A DNA stretch of 40,618 bases from ZC4RG42 sp036676355 (GTDB taxonomy: Bacteria; Pseudomonadota; Gammaproteobacteria; Burkholderiales; SG8-39), in assembly GCA_036676355.1 (NCBI GenBank), contig JAKFDA010000059.1:1-40618 (forward strand), written 5' to 3'. Under the pieces are notes generated by a model, which did not search any database, was not told the origin of the DNA, and worked only from the letters and a program-made list of their open reading frames with translations. How positions within the stretch are numbered: position 1 is the stretch's first letter; each line of letters starts with the position of its first letter. Both the position numbers and the translations under genes were made by a program. Positions 25,008-33,888 of this stretch are shown in pieces.

Positions 25008-26272
25008 CGGCCGTCCTCGAATTCGTGCAGCACGAGAATAACGGCGAGCATGGGAATGTTTTTCAACAGCGGCCCGAACGGGTGGAGCCAGTACTCAGGC
25101 AGAAACCAAGCGATGATGACGCTGTAGCCGACGATGAGAGTGGCCTGCGCGCGCCACAACCAGCGTCGTTGTCTTGCCTTGACAACGTATATACCGACAC
25201 CGAATGCCAGATCGAGCAGGGCCGAGCCGTAAAGCGCAATCGGCGCCAGGGTGCCGGTGATGCCCACTTGGGCAAGCAATGCATAGCTTGCATCGGCCGG
25301 ATAGAGACCGAGCGAAATCAGCCCGGTGATGATCCAGACGAACGCGATGCTGGCGCGCAACATCGCCAATATCCAGTTGAGGCGCGCCGTCATCGCGGTT
25401 TCGCGCGCGTCGGTCGGCTCGATGAATTGCGATGCGTCACGTGGCGGACGGCCGAGCAGATGAGTCATTGCATCGCTGGACGCGCTGTTGCCGCGCTCCA
25501 GCATCGCGAGCGATTCGCGGTCGAGCAAACCGGGCAGCCGATCGCCCATTGCCGCAGCGGCGCGCACCAACGGCATCGGCACCGGAATGACCAAGGTGCG
25601 CGGTAGGCGCATCTGTTCGCGCAGCACGATGAGCCAGTCCCGAAAACGCAACGGTGTCGTGCCGACGACAGCGAGACGACCGCATAGGCGTTCCTCGTAT
25701 TCGACCAGCCGCACTACGGCTTCAATCAGATCGTCGAGATGCACAGGCTGCACGCGCTGCTCGCCTTGACCGGGCACGAGGATGACCGGCAGCGCGGCAA
25801 GGGTAGTGAAAAGCTTTGCGCTCGTGCCGCCGGGGCCGTAGACCAGCGACGGCTGCACCACGACCCAGTCGAGCGGCAAGGTGGCGAGATGATCGTCCGC
25901 CTGTTTTTTCGAGCGGTGATAGCGGCTTTGCGCTTGATCATCGGCGCCGAGCGCGGAAATCTGCACGATCCTTCGCACGCCCGCCTGGGCGCACGCATCG
26001 AACAGCGCGATGGGTGCGCGCACATGCAGTGCGCCGAAGCTCGATCCCGGCCGCTCGCGCAATATGCCGACTGCATTGATTGTCACATCGACGCCGGCCA
26101 GGCGCGCGCGCCATATTTCAGGACTGTGATCGCGCGCGTAGTCGATGGCGACGCCGTGCGGCACACCGTCGGCATTGCGTACGCCGTACAGCACATGGTG
26201 TCCGCGCGCAGCGAGTGCCGCGGCGAGGTGTCGCCCGATGAAACCCGTGGCACCGCAGATCAGAATATTCAC
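25004..26272 (-). CDS. SDR-type NAD(P)-binding protein fused to a DoxX-like membrane domain
   Basis: A 422-residue protein. Residues 1-290 are an atypical short-chain dehydrogenase/epimerase: GATGFIGRH (residues 7-15) and a YHRSKKQAD active-site-like segment. Residues about 305-422 contain four hydrophobic helices (AFVWIITGLISLG, then ALLDLAFGVGIYVV) matching the DoxX-like family. The start is GTG at 26272. The pair with DUF2269 (4-base overlap) is common in beta/gammaproteobacteria. Substrate unknown; a membrane-bound NAD(P)-dependent function is inferred. Confidence 0.9.
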   Translation of the reverse strand: MNILICGATGFIGRHLAAALAARGHHVLYGVRNADGVPHGVAIDYARDHSPEIWRARLAGVDVTINAVGILRERPGSSFGALHVRAPIALFDACAQAGVRRIVQISALGADDQAQSRYHRSKKQADDHLATLPLDWVVVQPSLVYGPGGTSAKLFTTLAALPVILVPGQGEQRVQPVHLDDLIEAVVRLVEYEERLCGRLAVVGTTPLRFRDWLIVLREQMRLPRTLVIPVPMPLVRAAAAMGDRLPGLLDRESLAMLERGNSASSDAMTHLLGRPPRDASQFIEPTDARETAMTARLNWILAMLRASIAFVWIITGLISLGLYPADASYALLAQVGITGTLAPIALYGSALLDLAFGVGIYVVKARQRRWLWRAQATLIVGYSVIIAWFLPEYWLHPFGPLLKNIPMLAVILVLHEFEDGR

Positions 26273-26351
26273 GTCATTGGTTCCGTCGCTGTCACGTCGA
26301 GATGCAGGCGCTGCGCCCGGGCCATGACTTCTGCGGTCGAAAACAGTAATC

Positions 26352-29300
26352 TTGCCCGCTGTTCCGGAAGTCGCGCGGCCATTACTCCGCTCGGCGTTGC
26401 CGGTGCTCCGACTCCGGTATTCGATCAGGCCTTCCCCATCCGTGTCAGCTCCGATTCCTGCTACTCGCCGTCGCTCAGTAGAGCGCTATCGCGACCTGCC
26501 GCAGGAAATCGTGGCGGCGCGTCGTGCCAATCTGCCGCGGCCGGAGTTTCCGGAAGAACTGCCGGTCAGCGCGCGGCGCAATGAAATCGCGCAGGCCTTG
26601 CTGGCGCATCAGGTGATCATCGTGTCCGGCGAAACCGGCTCGGGCAAGACCACCCAGTTGCCGAAAATCTGTCTGTCGATCGGCCGCGGCGTGCATGGCT
26701 TGATCGGTCACACGCAGCCGCGTCGCCTGGCGGCGCGCGCAACCGCGTCGCGTATCGCGCAAGAACTGAAGAGCGAGTTGGGCCGGACTGTCGGCTACAA
26801 GATACGTTTCAACGATCGCACCAGTCCGTCGAGCTACATCAAGCTCATGACCGATGGCATTCTGCTGGCCGAGACGCAGACCGATCGGGAGTTGCGTCAG
26901 TACGACACGCTGATCATCGATGAAGCGCACGAACGCAGTCTCAACATCGATTTTCTGCTCGGCTATCTGCGCCAGTTGTTGCCGCGGCGACCCGACCTCA
27001 AAGTCATCGTCACTTCCGCCACGCTCGATGCCGATCGTTTCGCGCGGCACTTCGCTGATCGTGACAGCAAGCCCGCGCCGGTGATCGAAGTTTCGGGCCG
27101 TCTGTATCCGGTCGAAATACGTTATCGCCCGCCGCAGGAGAACGACGACGGCGAACTTGATCTAAACGAATCCATTGCCGATGCGGTGGATGAACTGGCG
27201 CGCCTGGGGCAGGGCGACGTACTGGTGTTCCTGCCGGGCGAGCGCGAAATTCGCGATGCCGCCGAAGCGCTGCGCAAGCATCATCCGCCTCACACGGAGA
27301 TTCTGCCCCTCTATGCGCGGTTGTCGGCGGCGGAGCAGGAGCGCGTATTCAAGCCGCATATCGGGCGGCGCATCGTGCTGGCGACCAACGTGGCGGAAAC
27401 CTCGTTGACCGTGCCGGGCATTCGCTATGTGGTCGATGCAGGGTTCGCGCGCGTCAAGCGCTACAGCTACCGCAACAAGGTCGAACAGCTGCGTATCGAA
27501 CCGGTCGCGCAATCCGCTGCCCGCCAGCGCGCCGGGCGCTGCGGTCGCGTCGCGGCGGGCGTCTGCATCCGGCTCTACGACGAAGAGGATTTCAACAAAC
27601 GCCCTGCTTACACCGATCCGGAAGTGCTGCGCTCCTCGCTCGCGGCGGTGATTCTGCGCATGAAGGCGTTCGGTCTCGGCGCGGTCGAAGATTTCCCCTT
27701 TATCGATGCGCCGGCGCCCAAGGCGATCCAGGACGGCTATGCGTTGCTGCAGGAACTCGGCGCGGTCGATGAAACAAACGATCTCATCGAAATCGGCCGG
27801 CAACTGGCCCGACTTCCGCTCGATCCGCGCATCGGACGCATGGTGCTGGCGGCGAAACACGAGGCGTGCCTCGGCGAGCTGTTGATCATTGCTTCTGCCT
27901 TGTCGGTACAGGATCCGCGCGAACGGCCGGCCGAGCGCGCGCAGGCCGCCGACGAAGCGCACAAGAAACTCGCCGACGATAAATCGGATTTCATCGGCTT
28001 TCTCAAGCTGTGGAAATTCTACGAGGAAACGCTGCATCAGCAGTCCAACAGAAAACTGCATCGCGCCTGCCGCGATCACTTCCTGTCGTACATCCGGATG
28101 CGCGAATGGCGCGATGTGTACACGCAGTTGAAGGAAATGGTAGCCGAAATGGGCTGGCGGCTGAACGAGCAGCCGGGTACCTACGCGCAGATTCATCGCG
28201 CGCTGTTGACCGGATTACTCGGCAACGTAGGCTTGAAACAGGAAGACGGTCAGTATCTGGGTGCGCGCGGCATCAGGTTCCTTGTTCACCCCGGCTCGGC
28301 GCTCGCACGCAGGACGCCGCGCTGGGTCGTGGCGGCGGAGATCACCGAAACGACGCGGCTGTACGCGCGCGGCGTGGCGGGTATCGATGTCGAATGGCTT
28401 GAAAGCGCAGGCGCGCATCTCATCAAGCGGCATCAATACGAACCGCATTGGGAGAAAAAGCCGGCACATGTGGCGGCGTTCGAGCGCGCCACCCTGTACG
28501 GGCTGCCGCTCTATACCCATCGACGCATTCACTACGGGCCGCTTGATCCGGAAACCGCGCGCGAAATCTTCATTCGCCAGGCGCTGGTGGAAGGCGAGTA
28601 CGACAGTCGCGCGCCGTTCTTTCAGCACAATCAGCGACTGATCGGACAGATCGAAGCGCTGGAACATAAATCGCGTCGACCCGACGTGCTGGTCGACGAC
28701 GAACTGATCTACGCTTTTTACGACAGCATGGTTCCGGCCGGCATCCATAACGGCGCGGCCTTCGACGCATGGCGCAAGGAAGCGGAAGCGCAGGACCCGA
28801 AGCGGCTGTTCCTCAAGCGCGAAGATCTCATGCGTCATGAAGCAGCCGGCATCACCACGGCGCAGTTCCCGCATGTGTTGGAAATGGCGGGGCGCCGTTT
28901 TGCGCTCGAATATCTGCACGATCCCGGTGGTGAGCGCGACGGCGTCACCATGACCGTGCCGCTCATCGCGCTCAATCAGGTCAGCGCCGGACGCTGCGAC
29001 TGGCTGGTGCCCGGATTGCTGCAGGACAAGGCCGCGCTGCTGGCGAAATCGCTGCCGCAGAAAGTGCGCCATCGGCTCGGCCCGCTGGCCGATTTCGCGG
29101 CGGAGTTCGTTGCCGATGTCGCGCCGTCCGATACGCCCTTGGCGGAAGCGATCGCGCGTTATGCACGCAGCGAGCGTCAGGTGGTGGTGCCGCTCGACGG
29201 CTTCCGCCCCGAAACGCTGCCGGCGCACCTGTCGATGAACTTTCTTGTCGTCGATGAGCATGGGCGTCAATTGGCGATGGGCCGCAATCTCGCGCAGTTG

Positions 29301-30218
29301 CGCACCGAACTCGGGCACCAGGCGGGGGAACAGTTCAGCGCCGTGGTGCAACCCAAAGCTTCGCTCGACGGACTGACCGACTGGACGTTCGGCGATCTGG
29401 AAGAAGTGATGGAAATCCGCAGCGGTGGGCAGACGCTGATCGGTTATCCGGCACTGGTGGACGAAACCGATTCGGTCAGCCTGCAGGTGCTGGATGCGCC
29501 GGAGAAAGCGCGCACGCTGCATCGCGCCGGCCTGCGACGCCTGTACATGCTACGGTTGAAAGAGCAGGCGAAATATCTGGAAAAAAATCTGCCCGGCCTG
29601 CAGACCATGGCGTTGCAATATGCCAACCTTGGCGAAGCGGCCGATCTCAAGCGCCAGTTGTTGAGCGCGGCGTTCGATCGTGCGTGCATGGCCGAGCCGT
29701 GGCCGACGACGCGCGCGCAATTCGAACAGCGGTGCGATGAAGCGCGCGCGCGGTTGTCGCTGATCGGGCAGGAACTGGCGCGCCTGATCGGCATCGTGCT
29801 GGCGGAATATCAGGCGCTCGGCAGGAAGCTGCAGGGCTTCAAGAGCTTTACCGAAGCCGTGCACGATATCCGGGAGCAGCTTGCGCGCCTGCTGGCCAAA
29901 TCGTTCATCGAAGCAACCCCGTACGAACGGCTGCAGCACTATCCGCGTTACCTGAAAGCGATCAGCCTGCGGTTGGACAAGTTGCGCGTCGACCCGGCGC
30001 GGGACGCGCGTGCCATGGCCGAATACGCGCCGCTGCAAACGCGATGGCTGCGCGAGGACCTGGCGCGTCGCAAACAAGGCGAAGTCGATCCGCAACTCGA
30101 ACAGTTCCGCTGGATGCTGGAGGAGTTGCGCGTGCAGCTGTACGCCCAGGAACTGCGTACGCCGGCCCCGGTATCGGTCAAGCGTTTACACAAGTTCTGG
30201 GAGTCGATGCGGCGTTAG
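26352..30218 (+). CDS. hrpA: ATP-dependent RNA helicase HrpA
   Basis: A roughly 1288-residue DEAH-box helicase, the length of E. coli HrpA (1300). Motifs in order are GETGSGKTT (Walker A), TQPRRLAARA, DEAHER, TSATLDA, and QRAGRCGR, followed by the HA2 domain and the long C-terminal DUF3418 region. HrpA rescues stalled ribosomes. The start is uncertain: the first in-frame start is TTG at 26352, a GTG lies near 26441, and homologous sequence begins around RDLPQEIVAARRANLPRPEFP (about residue 47). The gene is divergent from the SDR-DoxX gene, with about 79 bases between. The C-terminus is complete. Confidence 0.95.
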   Translation: MPAVPEVARPLLRSALPVLRLRYSIRPSPSVSAPIPATRRRSVERYRDLPQEIVAARRANLPRPEFPEELPVSARRNEIAQALLAHQVIIVSGETGSGKTTQLPKICLSIGRGVHGLIGHTQPRRLAARATASRIAQELKSELGRTVGYKIRFNDRTSPSSYIKLMTDGILLAETQTDRELRQYDTLIIDEAHERSLNIDFLLGYLRQLLPRRPDLKVIVTSATLDADRFARHFADRDSKPAPVIEVSGRLYPVEIRYRPPQENDDGELDLNESIADAVDELARLGQGDVLVFLPGEREIRDAAEALRKHHPPHTEILPLYARLSAAEQERVFKPHIGRRIVLATNVAETSLTVPGIRYVVDAGFARVKRYSYRNKVEQLRIEPVAQSAARQRAGRCGRVAAGVCIRLYDEEDFNKRPAYTDPEVLRSSLAAVILRMKAFGLGAVEDFPFIDAPAPKAIQDGYALLQELGAVDETNDLIEIGRQLARLPLDPRIGRMVLAAKHEACLGELLIIASALSVQDPRERPAERAQAADEAHKKLADDKSDFIGFLKLWKFYEETLHQQSNRKLHRACRDHFLSYIRMREWRDVYTQLKEMVAEMGWRLNEQPGTYAQIHRALLTGLLGNVGLKQEDGQYLGARGIRFLVHPGSALARRTPRWVVAAEITETTRLYARGVAGIDVEWLESAGAHLIKRHQYEPHWEKKPAHVAAFERATLYGLPLYTHRRIHYGPLDPETAREIFIRQALVEGEYDSRAPFFQHNQRLIGQIEALEHKSRRPDVLVDDELIYAFYDSMVPAGIHNGAAFDAWRKEAEAQDPKRLFLKREDLMRHEAAGITTAQFPHVLEMAGRRFALEYLHDPGGERDGVTMTVPLIALNQVSAGRCDWLVPGLLQDKAALLAKSLPQKVRHRLGPLADFAAEFVADVAPSDTPLAEAIARYARSERQVVVPLDGFRPETLPAHLSMNFLVVDEHGRQLAMGRNLAQLRTELGHQAGEQFSAVVQPKASLDGLTDWTFGDLEEVMEIRSGGQTLIGYPALVDETDSVSLQVLDAPEKARTLHRAGLRRLYMLRLKEQAKYLEKNLPGLQTMALQYANLGEAADLKRQLLSAAFDRACMAEPWPTTRAQFEQRCDEARARLSLIGQELARLIGIVLAEYQALGRKLQGFKSFTEAVHDIREQLARLLAKSFIEATPYERLQHYPRYLKAISLRLDKLRVDPARDARAMAEYAPLQTRWLREDLARRKQGEVDPQLEQFRWMLEELRVQLYAQELRTPAPVSVKRLHKFWESMRR

Positions 30219-30261
30219 TGGACGTGAATGCGCTGTGGCACACTGAAATCCTCACCACAAC

Positions 30262-30424
30262 CGTCATGCCCGCGAAACTTGTCCCGGACTTCGATCCGGG
30301 AGCCGGCATCCAGAATATGAACGTTGATTTATCAAAGCGCCGGACGTTCTCGACGTCATCTCCGCTCGTAACGCTGTGGGGTAGCGGACGTCCGAGCTGG
30401 ATTCCCGCCTGTGCGGGAATGACG
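30262..30424. repeat. MITE-like repeat with 12-base terminal inverted repeats
   Basis: Left end CGTCATGCCCGC (30262-30273) and right end GCGGGAATGACG (30413-30424) are inverted repeats matching at 11 of 12 bases. Two internal hairpins are present: CCCGGA/TCCGGG (30283-30300) and ATTCCCGC/GCGGGAAT (30401-30420). The second resembles the dRS3-type ATTCCC(N)8GGGAAT repeat found dispersed in neisserial and other proteobacterial genomes, so this is probably a dispersed non-autonomous element. It directly abuts the Shine-Dalgarno of the next gene (AAGGGA at 30425-30430). Confidence 0.75.
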
Positions 30425-30436
30425 AAGGGATAAGCG

Positions 30437-31156
30437 ATGACCGAGATTGCCAAGGCCATCGCCCGCGCGTTCGCCAGTCTGCTGCATCCGCGCATGATCC
30501 TGCTGATGATCTGGCCGCTCGCGGTTGCGCTGGCGATCTGGACGGTGGCTGCGATCGCATTCGGCGCCCAGACCGTTCACTGGATGCAGGGGCATCTCGC
30601 CACCTCCACCGTGGCGCAATGGGTATCGCAGTGGTTTCCGTTCGAGCCCGTCGCCGCGGTGCTCGGCTGGGTCGCGCTGTTCATCCTGTATGTGCCGCTG
30701 GTACTGGTGACGGCTTCGTTCATCATCGGCGTGTTCGGCATGACGACCATGGTCGATCATGTCGCGCGCAACTACTACCCGGCGCTGGTGCGTCAGCATG
30801 GCGGCAGCATTGCCGGCATGGTGGGCAACGCCTTCGCCGCGCTGGGGATTTTTCTGCTGTTGAGCGTCATTTCGCTGCCGCTCTGGTTCATCCCGTTGCT
30901 GTGGCCGGTGCTGCCGGTGCTGCTGCTGGCTTATTTCAACCAGCGCATGTTTCGTTACGACGCGCTCGCCGAGCATGCCAACAAGGACGAGATGCGCACG
31001 GTATTCAAGCGGCAGAACGCCCCGATGTACGGCCTTGCCATCATACTTGCGCTGGTCGCGCAGATTCCGCTGATCGGTTTTTTCACCCCGGTGATTGCCG
31101 GTCTGGCGTTCATCCACTTCGGGCTGGCGCATCTCGAGAGACTGAGGCGCGCATGA
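30437..31156 (+). CDS. EI24/CysZ-like integral membrane protein
   Basis: A 239-residue protein with about five to six hydrophobic segments. The pattern MTEIAKAIARAFASLLHPRMILLMIWPL and the central FLLLSVISLPLWFIP match the EI24 domain family (CysZ superfamily; the family is a membrane protein group with uncertain roles). AAGGGA lies six bases upstream. It overlaps the next gene by four bases (ATGA). Confidence 0.85.
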   Translation: MTEIAKAIARAFASLLHPRMILLMIWPLAVALAIWTVAAIAFGAQTVHWMQGHLATSTVAQWVSQWFPFEPVAAVLGWVALFILYVPLVLVTASFIIGVFGMTTMVDHVARNYYPALVRQHGGSIAGMVGNAFAALGIFLLLSVISLPLWFIPLLWPVLPVLLLAYFNQRMFRYDALAEHANKDEMRTVFKRQNAPMYGLAIILALVAQIPLIGFFTPVIAGLAFIHFGLAHLERLRRA

Positions 31157-31926
31157 AGTTCGGCGCGTTGATCATCGGTGACGAAATTCTGCGCGGCAAG
31201 CGGCAGGATCGGCATTTTCCCAAGCTGGTCGAATTGCTCGGCGCGCGCGGGTTGCATTTATCGTCGGTGGAATATCTGGGCGATAACCGCGCGCAGTTGA
31301 CCGCCGCTTTCCGGCGCACGTTCACGACCGGCGACGCGGTGTTCTGCTTCGGCGGCATCGGCTCGACGCCGGACGATCAAACCCGTCAGAGCGTCGCTGC
31401 GGCACTTGGTGTGGGATTGGTTCTGCACTCTGAAGCGGCAGCGCTTATCCGTGCGGCGATCCAACGCCGTTCCGGCCAGGAACCGAGCGCCCAGCATTTA
31501 CAGATGGGCGAATTTCCTGAGGGCGCCGAACTCATCCCCAACGCATACAACGGCATTCCGGGTTTCTCGCTACGTGGACATCATTTCATGCCGGGCTTTC
31601 CGGTCATGGCGCACCCTATGCTCGAATGGCTGCTCGATGAGCGCTATGCCGCGTTGCATCATCGGCAGGCCGAATTGGAAGCGTCGATCTTCGTGTACGG
31701 CATTCCGGAAAGCGCCGCCACGCCGCTGATGATCGACATTGAAAGGCGCTTCGATCGTCTCAAGGTGTTCAGCCTGCCGCATGTCGGCGGCGAGGGCATG
31801 CGGCGCCATATCGAACTGGGTGTGCGCGGCGACCCGGCGCAGGTGAAAGCGGCGATCGTCGAATTGCGCGAAGGCGTGGTTGCGCTCGGCGCCACGTACG
31901 ATGAAGACGCGCCGGCGCGGGAATAA
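31153..31926 (+). CDS. MoCF_biosynth-domain protein (CinA N-terminal-like)
   Basis: A 257-residue protein carrying the molybdopterin-binding domain of CinA but not the C-terminal CinA amidase domain. It begins MKFGALIIGDEILRGKRQD, then GGIGSTPDDQTRQS is the conserved GGxGPTxDD-like loop, and NAYNGIPGF follows. Its start at 31153 overlaps the EI24 stop (ATGA). Short CinA-like proteins are often annotated as competence/damage-inducible, but that name is not supported here. The substrate is unknown. Confidence 0.88.
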   Translation: MKFGALIIGDEILRGKRQDRHFPKLVELLGARGLHLSSVEYLGDNRAQLTAAFRRTFTTGDAVFCFGGIGSTPDDQTRQSVAAALGVGLVLHSEAAALIRAAIQRRSGQEPSAQHLQMGEFPEGAELIPNAYNGIPGFSLRGHHFMPGFPVMAHPMLEWLLDERYAALHHRQAELEASIFVYGIPESAATPLMIDIERRFDRLKVFSLPHVGGEGMRRHIELGVRGDPAQVKAAIVELREGVVALGATYDEDAPARE

Positions 31927-31950
31927 AAAAAGCAGCGCCGTGCGCGGTGC
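31925..31950 (-). terminator. gluQ: Candidate Rho-independent terminator of gluQ
   Basis: On the minus strand, a hairpin GCACCG-CGCA-CGGCGC (one mismatch) is followed after three bases by a run of six or seven T. It sits downstream of gluQ and runs into the 3' end of the convergent CinA-like gene. The stem is short, so confidence is moderate. Confidence 0.5.
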
Positions 31951-32062
31951 GGTTGGCGCAGTTCAGAGGTTGTCGACGCCGGTTTGGTTCTCGCCGGCGC
32001 GGCCGTCATGAAGTCCGCAGTCTGTCTGCATCGCCGCGACGCGATCTTGATCGCGACCCGCG

Positions 32063-33049
32063 TTACGCGTCCATATCGGCTGGACGATGCAGGCATTTTG
32101 GGAGATGGGTGGGATTCCAGTTCAAGATCGCCCATTCCAGCACCGTACCGGGGTGCGCTGTACGCAATGCGTCGGGCACAGTTTGCCCCAGAAAACGCAG
32201 CGCGAGCACCAGTCCCGCGCCCGGGTGCCTTGCGTCGACGGGCGCGGCAAGGGTCTGCTTGGAAAGTTTTTCGCCTTGCGCGTTGGTGGCGACCGGAAGA
32301 TGCAGATAATGCGGCGTGGACAGGCCGAGCAGACGTTGAAGATGGATTTGTCGCCCGGTCGAGCCCCAAAGATCCGCGCCGCGCACGACATCGCTGATCT
32401 CTTGCCACGCATCGTCGACGACGACCGCTAGCTGATAGGCGAAGCAGCCGTCGGCGCGGCGGATGACGAAATCGCCGACGTCGCGCGCAAGATTTTGTGC
32501 GACTTCCCCTTGCAGTCGATCGCAGAAGGCAATTGTTTCGTCCCGCACACGCACGCGGATTGCGCGCGCGGCGCGGCCCGCCGGAAGGCCGTCACGACAG
32601 GTGCCCGGATAAATAGGGGTGCCGTCGCGGCCAAGACTGGAATCCGCAATTTCCTTGCGTGTGCAGGTGCAGTAAAAGCCGTGTCCGGCTTCGCTCAATT
32701 GCGCCAGGGCCGCGGCATAAGCCTCGTGACGTGTGCTTTGCCAGACGATGCTTTCATCCCAGTGCAGTCCGAAGGTCTCGAGGACGCGCAGGATATCGTC
32801 CGCGGCGCCTGCAACGACGCGCGGCGGGTCGAGGTCTTCCATGCGCACCAGCCATGTTCCGCCGTGCGCGCGAGCGTCGACATAGCTGCCGACCGCGGCC
32901 ACCAGCGAACCGAAATGCAACGGACCCGTGGGCGATGGCGCAAATCGTCCGCGATAGCGCGGCTGGATAGTCGGTGGCAAGAGGTCTCTTTCGTCGAAAT
33001 GGTTGTCGTATGCGCGCATGTGCCGTCGATGAGCCGGCAGCGTTTCCAC
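32063..33049 (-). CDS. gluQ: Glutamyl-Q tRNA(Asp) synthetase
   Basis: A 328-residue GluQ-RS that attaches glutamate to queuosine in tRNA-Asp. It has the class I signature in FAPSPTGPLHFGSL, the C-x-C-x(n)-Y-x(3)-C zinc cluster (FYCTCTRKEI, then YPGTC), and the KMSKS-like EKLSKQT, and lacks the anticodon-binding domain of GltX. The start may be 33049 or 33019 (Met11); the latter gives a more usual length. It is convergent with the CinA-like gene and divergent from purN. Confidence 0.93.
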   Translation of the reverse strand: METLPAHRRHMRAYDNHFDERDLLPPTIQPRYRGRFAPSPTGPLHFGSLVAAVGSYVDARAHGGTWLVRMEDLDPPRVVAGAADDILRVLETFGLHWDESIVWQSTRHEAYAAALAQLSEAGHGFYCTCTRKEIADSSLGRDGTPIYPGTCRDGLPAGRAARAIRVRVRDETIAFCDRLQGEVAQNLARDVGDFVIRRADGCFAYQLAVVVDDAWQEISDVVRGADLWGSTGRQIHLQRLLGLSTPHYLHLPVATNAQGEKLSKQTLAAPVDARHPGAGLVLALRFLGQTVPDALRTAHPGTVLEWAILNWNPTHLPKCLHRPADMDA

Positions 33050-33168
33050 GCGCGCGATGACGGCCGCAGCGGCGCCTAGTATTGCGCCGACATGCGCAGA
33101 TTTCCAGAAGGCGGGAACGATGCAGGCGGTGCGCCGACGAAGCCGGGTGCCTGAGGCAAGTACGCAGG

Positions 33169-33174
33169 TACAAT
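33169..33174 (+). promoter_or_regulatory. Candidate -10 element of purN
   Basis: TACAAT lies 86 bases before the purN start. No convincing -35 sequence is present. The predicted transcript would start near 33181, just before a strong hairpin. Confidence 0.4.
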
Positions 33175-33183
33175 GCGCGCTTC

Positions 33184-33207
33184 GCGCCGCGGATGATTCT
33201 GCGGCGC
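33184..33207 (+). promoter_or_regulatory. Strong hairpin in the purN leader
   Basis: A 10-base-pair stem (one G-T pair) with a TGAT loop: GCGCCGCGGA TGAT TCTGCGGCGC. No run of T follows, so it is not a terminator. It would stand at the 5' end of the predicted purN transcript, where it could affect RNA stability or act as a binding site. Confidence 0.45.
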
Positions 33208-33259
33208 CTTACATTGTGCTGACGGTCGGGCATCGTCATGCATTCTTCGCGAGCGCGCA

Positions 33260-33877
33260 GTGCAAAAGATCGTCGTTCTGATTTCCGGTCGCGGCAGCAA
33301 CATGCAGGCCGTCGTCGAGGCGGGCCTGCCGGTTGTCGCCGTCATCAGCAATCGCGCCGATGCGCCCGGCCTCGCCTACGCGCAGGCGCACGGCATTGTG
33401 ACCACGGTGGTGGAGCACAAGCACTACGCTACACGCGAAGCTTTCGACGCGAAGCTGATCGAAGCGATCGATCGCCACGATCCGACGCTGATTGTGCTGG
33501 CGGGATTCATGCGCATCCTCACCGACGCTTTCGTGGAGCGGTACTCGGGACGCATGATCAACATTCATCCGGCACTGCTTCCGGCGTTCACCGGCCTCGA
33601 CACGCATGCGCGGGCGCTGGCGACCGGCGTCAAAGTCCACGGCTGCACCGTGCACTGGGTGACACCGACGCTCGACGTCGGGCCGATTATCATTCAGGCA
33701 GCGGTGCCGGTGCTGCCGGGCGATACGGAAGCCGTTCTCGCGGCGCGCGTGCTGCGTCAGGAGCATGTCATTTATCCGCGCGCCATACGCTGGTTTCTCG
33801 ACGCCAAGCTGCGCCTCGAAAACGGCGTGGTGCGCGTCGCGGATGATGCGCCACAGTTTTTATATAGCGACGAATAG
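33260..33877 (+). CDS. purN: Phosphoribosylglycinamide formyltransferase
   Basis: A 205-residue purine biosynthesis enzyme (GAR transformylase). Motifs are LISGRGSNMQ near the N-terminus, MINIHPALLPAFTG with the catalytic region His, and the DVGPIIIQ aspartate loop. The start is GTG at 33260. Length is typical (about 205-215). It precedes rsmB by 11 bases in the same direction, so they probably share a transcript. Confidence 0.97.
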   Translation: MQKIVVLISGRGSNMQAVVEAGLPVVAVISNRADAPGLAYAQAHGIVTTVVEHKHYATREAFDAKLIEAIDRHDPTLIVLAGFMRILTDAFVERYSGRMINIHPALLPAFTGLDTHARALATGVKVHGCTVHWVTPTLDVGPIIIQAAVPVLPGDTEAVLAARVLRQEHVIYPRAIRWFLDAKLRLENGVVRVADDAPQFLYSDE

Positions 33878-33888
33878 GCGCAATCCTC

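Noticed and set aside
31153..31926. Full-length CinA competence protein
   Set aside because: Only the MoCF_biosynth domain is present; the C-terminal deamidase domain is missing, so no cinA symbol is given.
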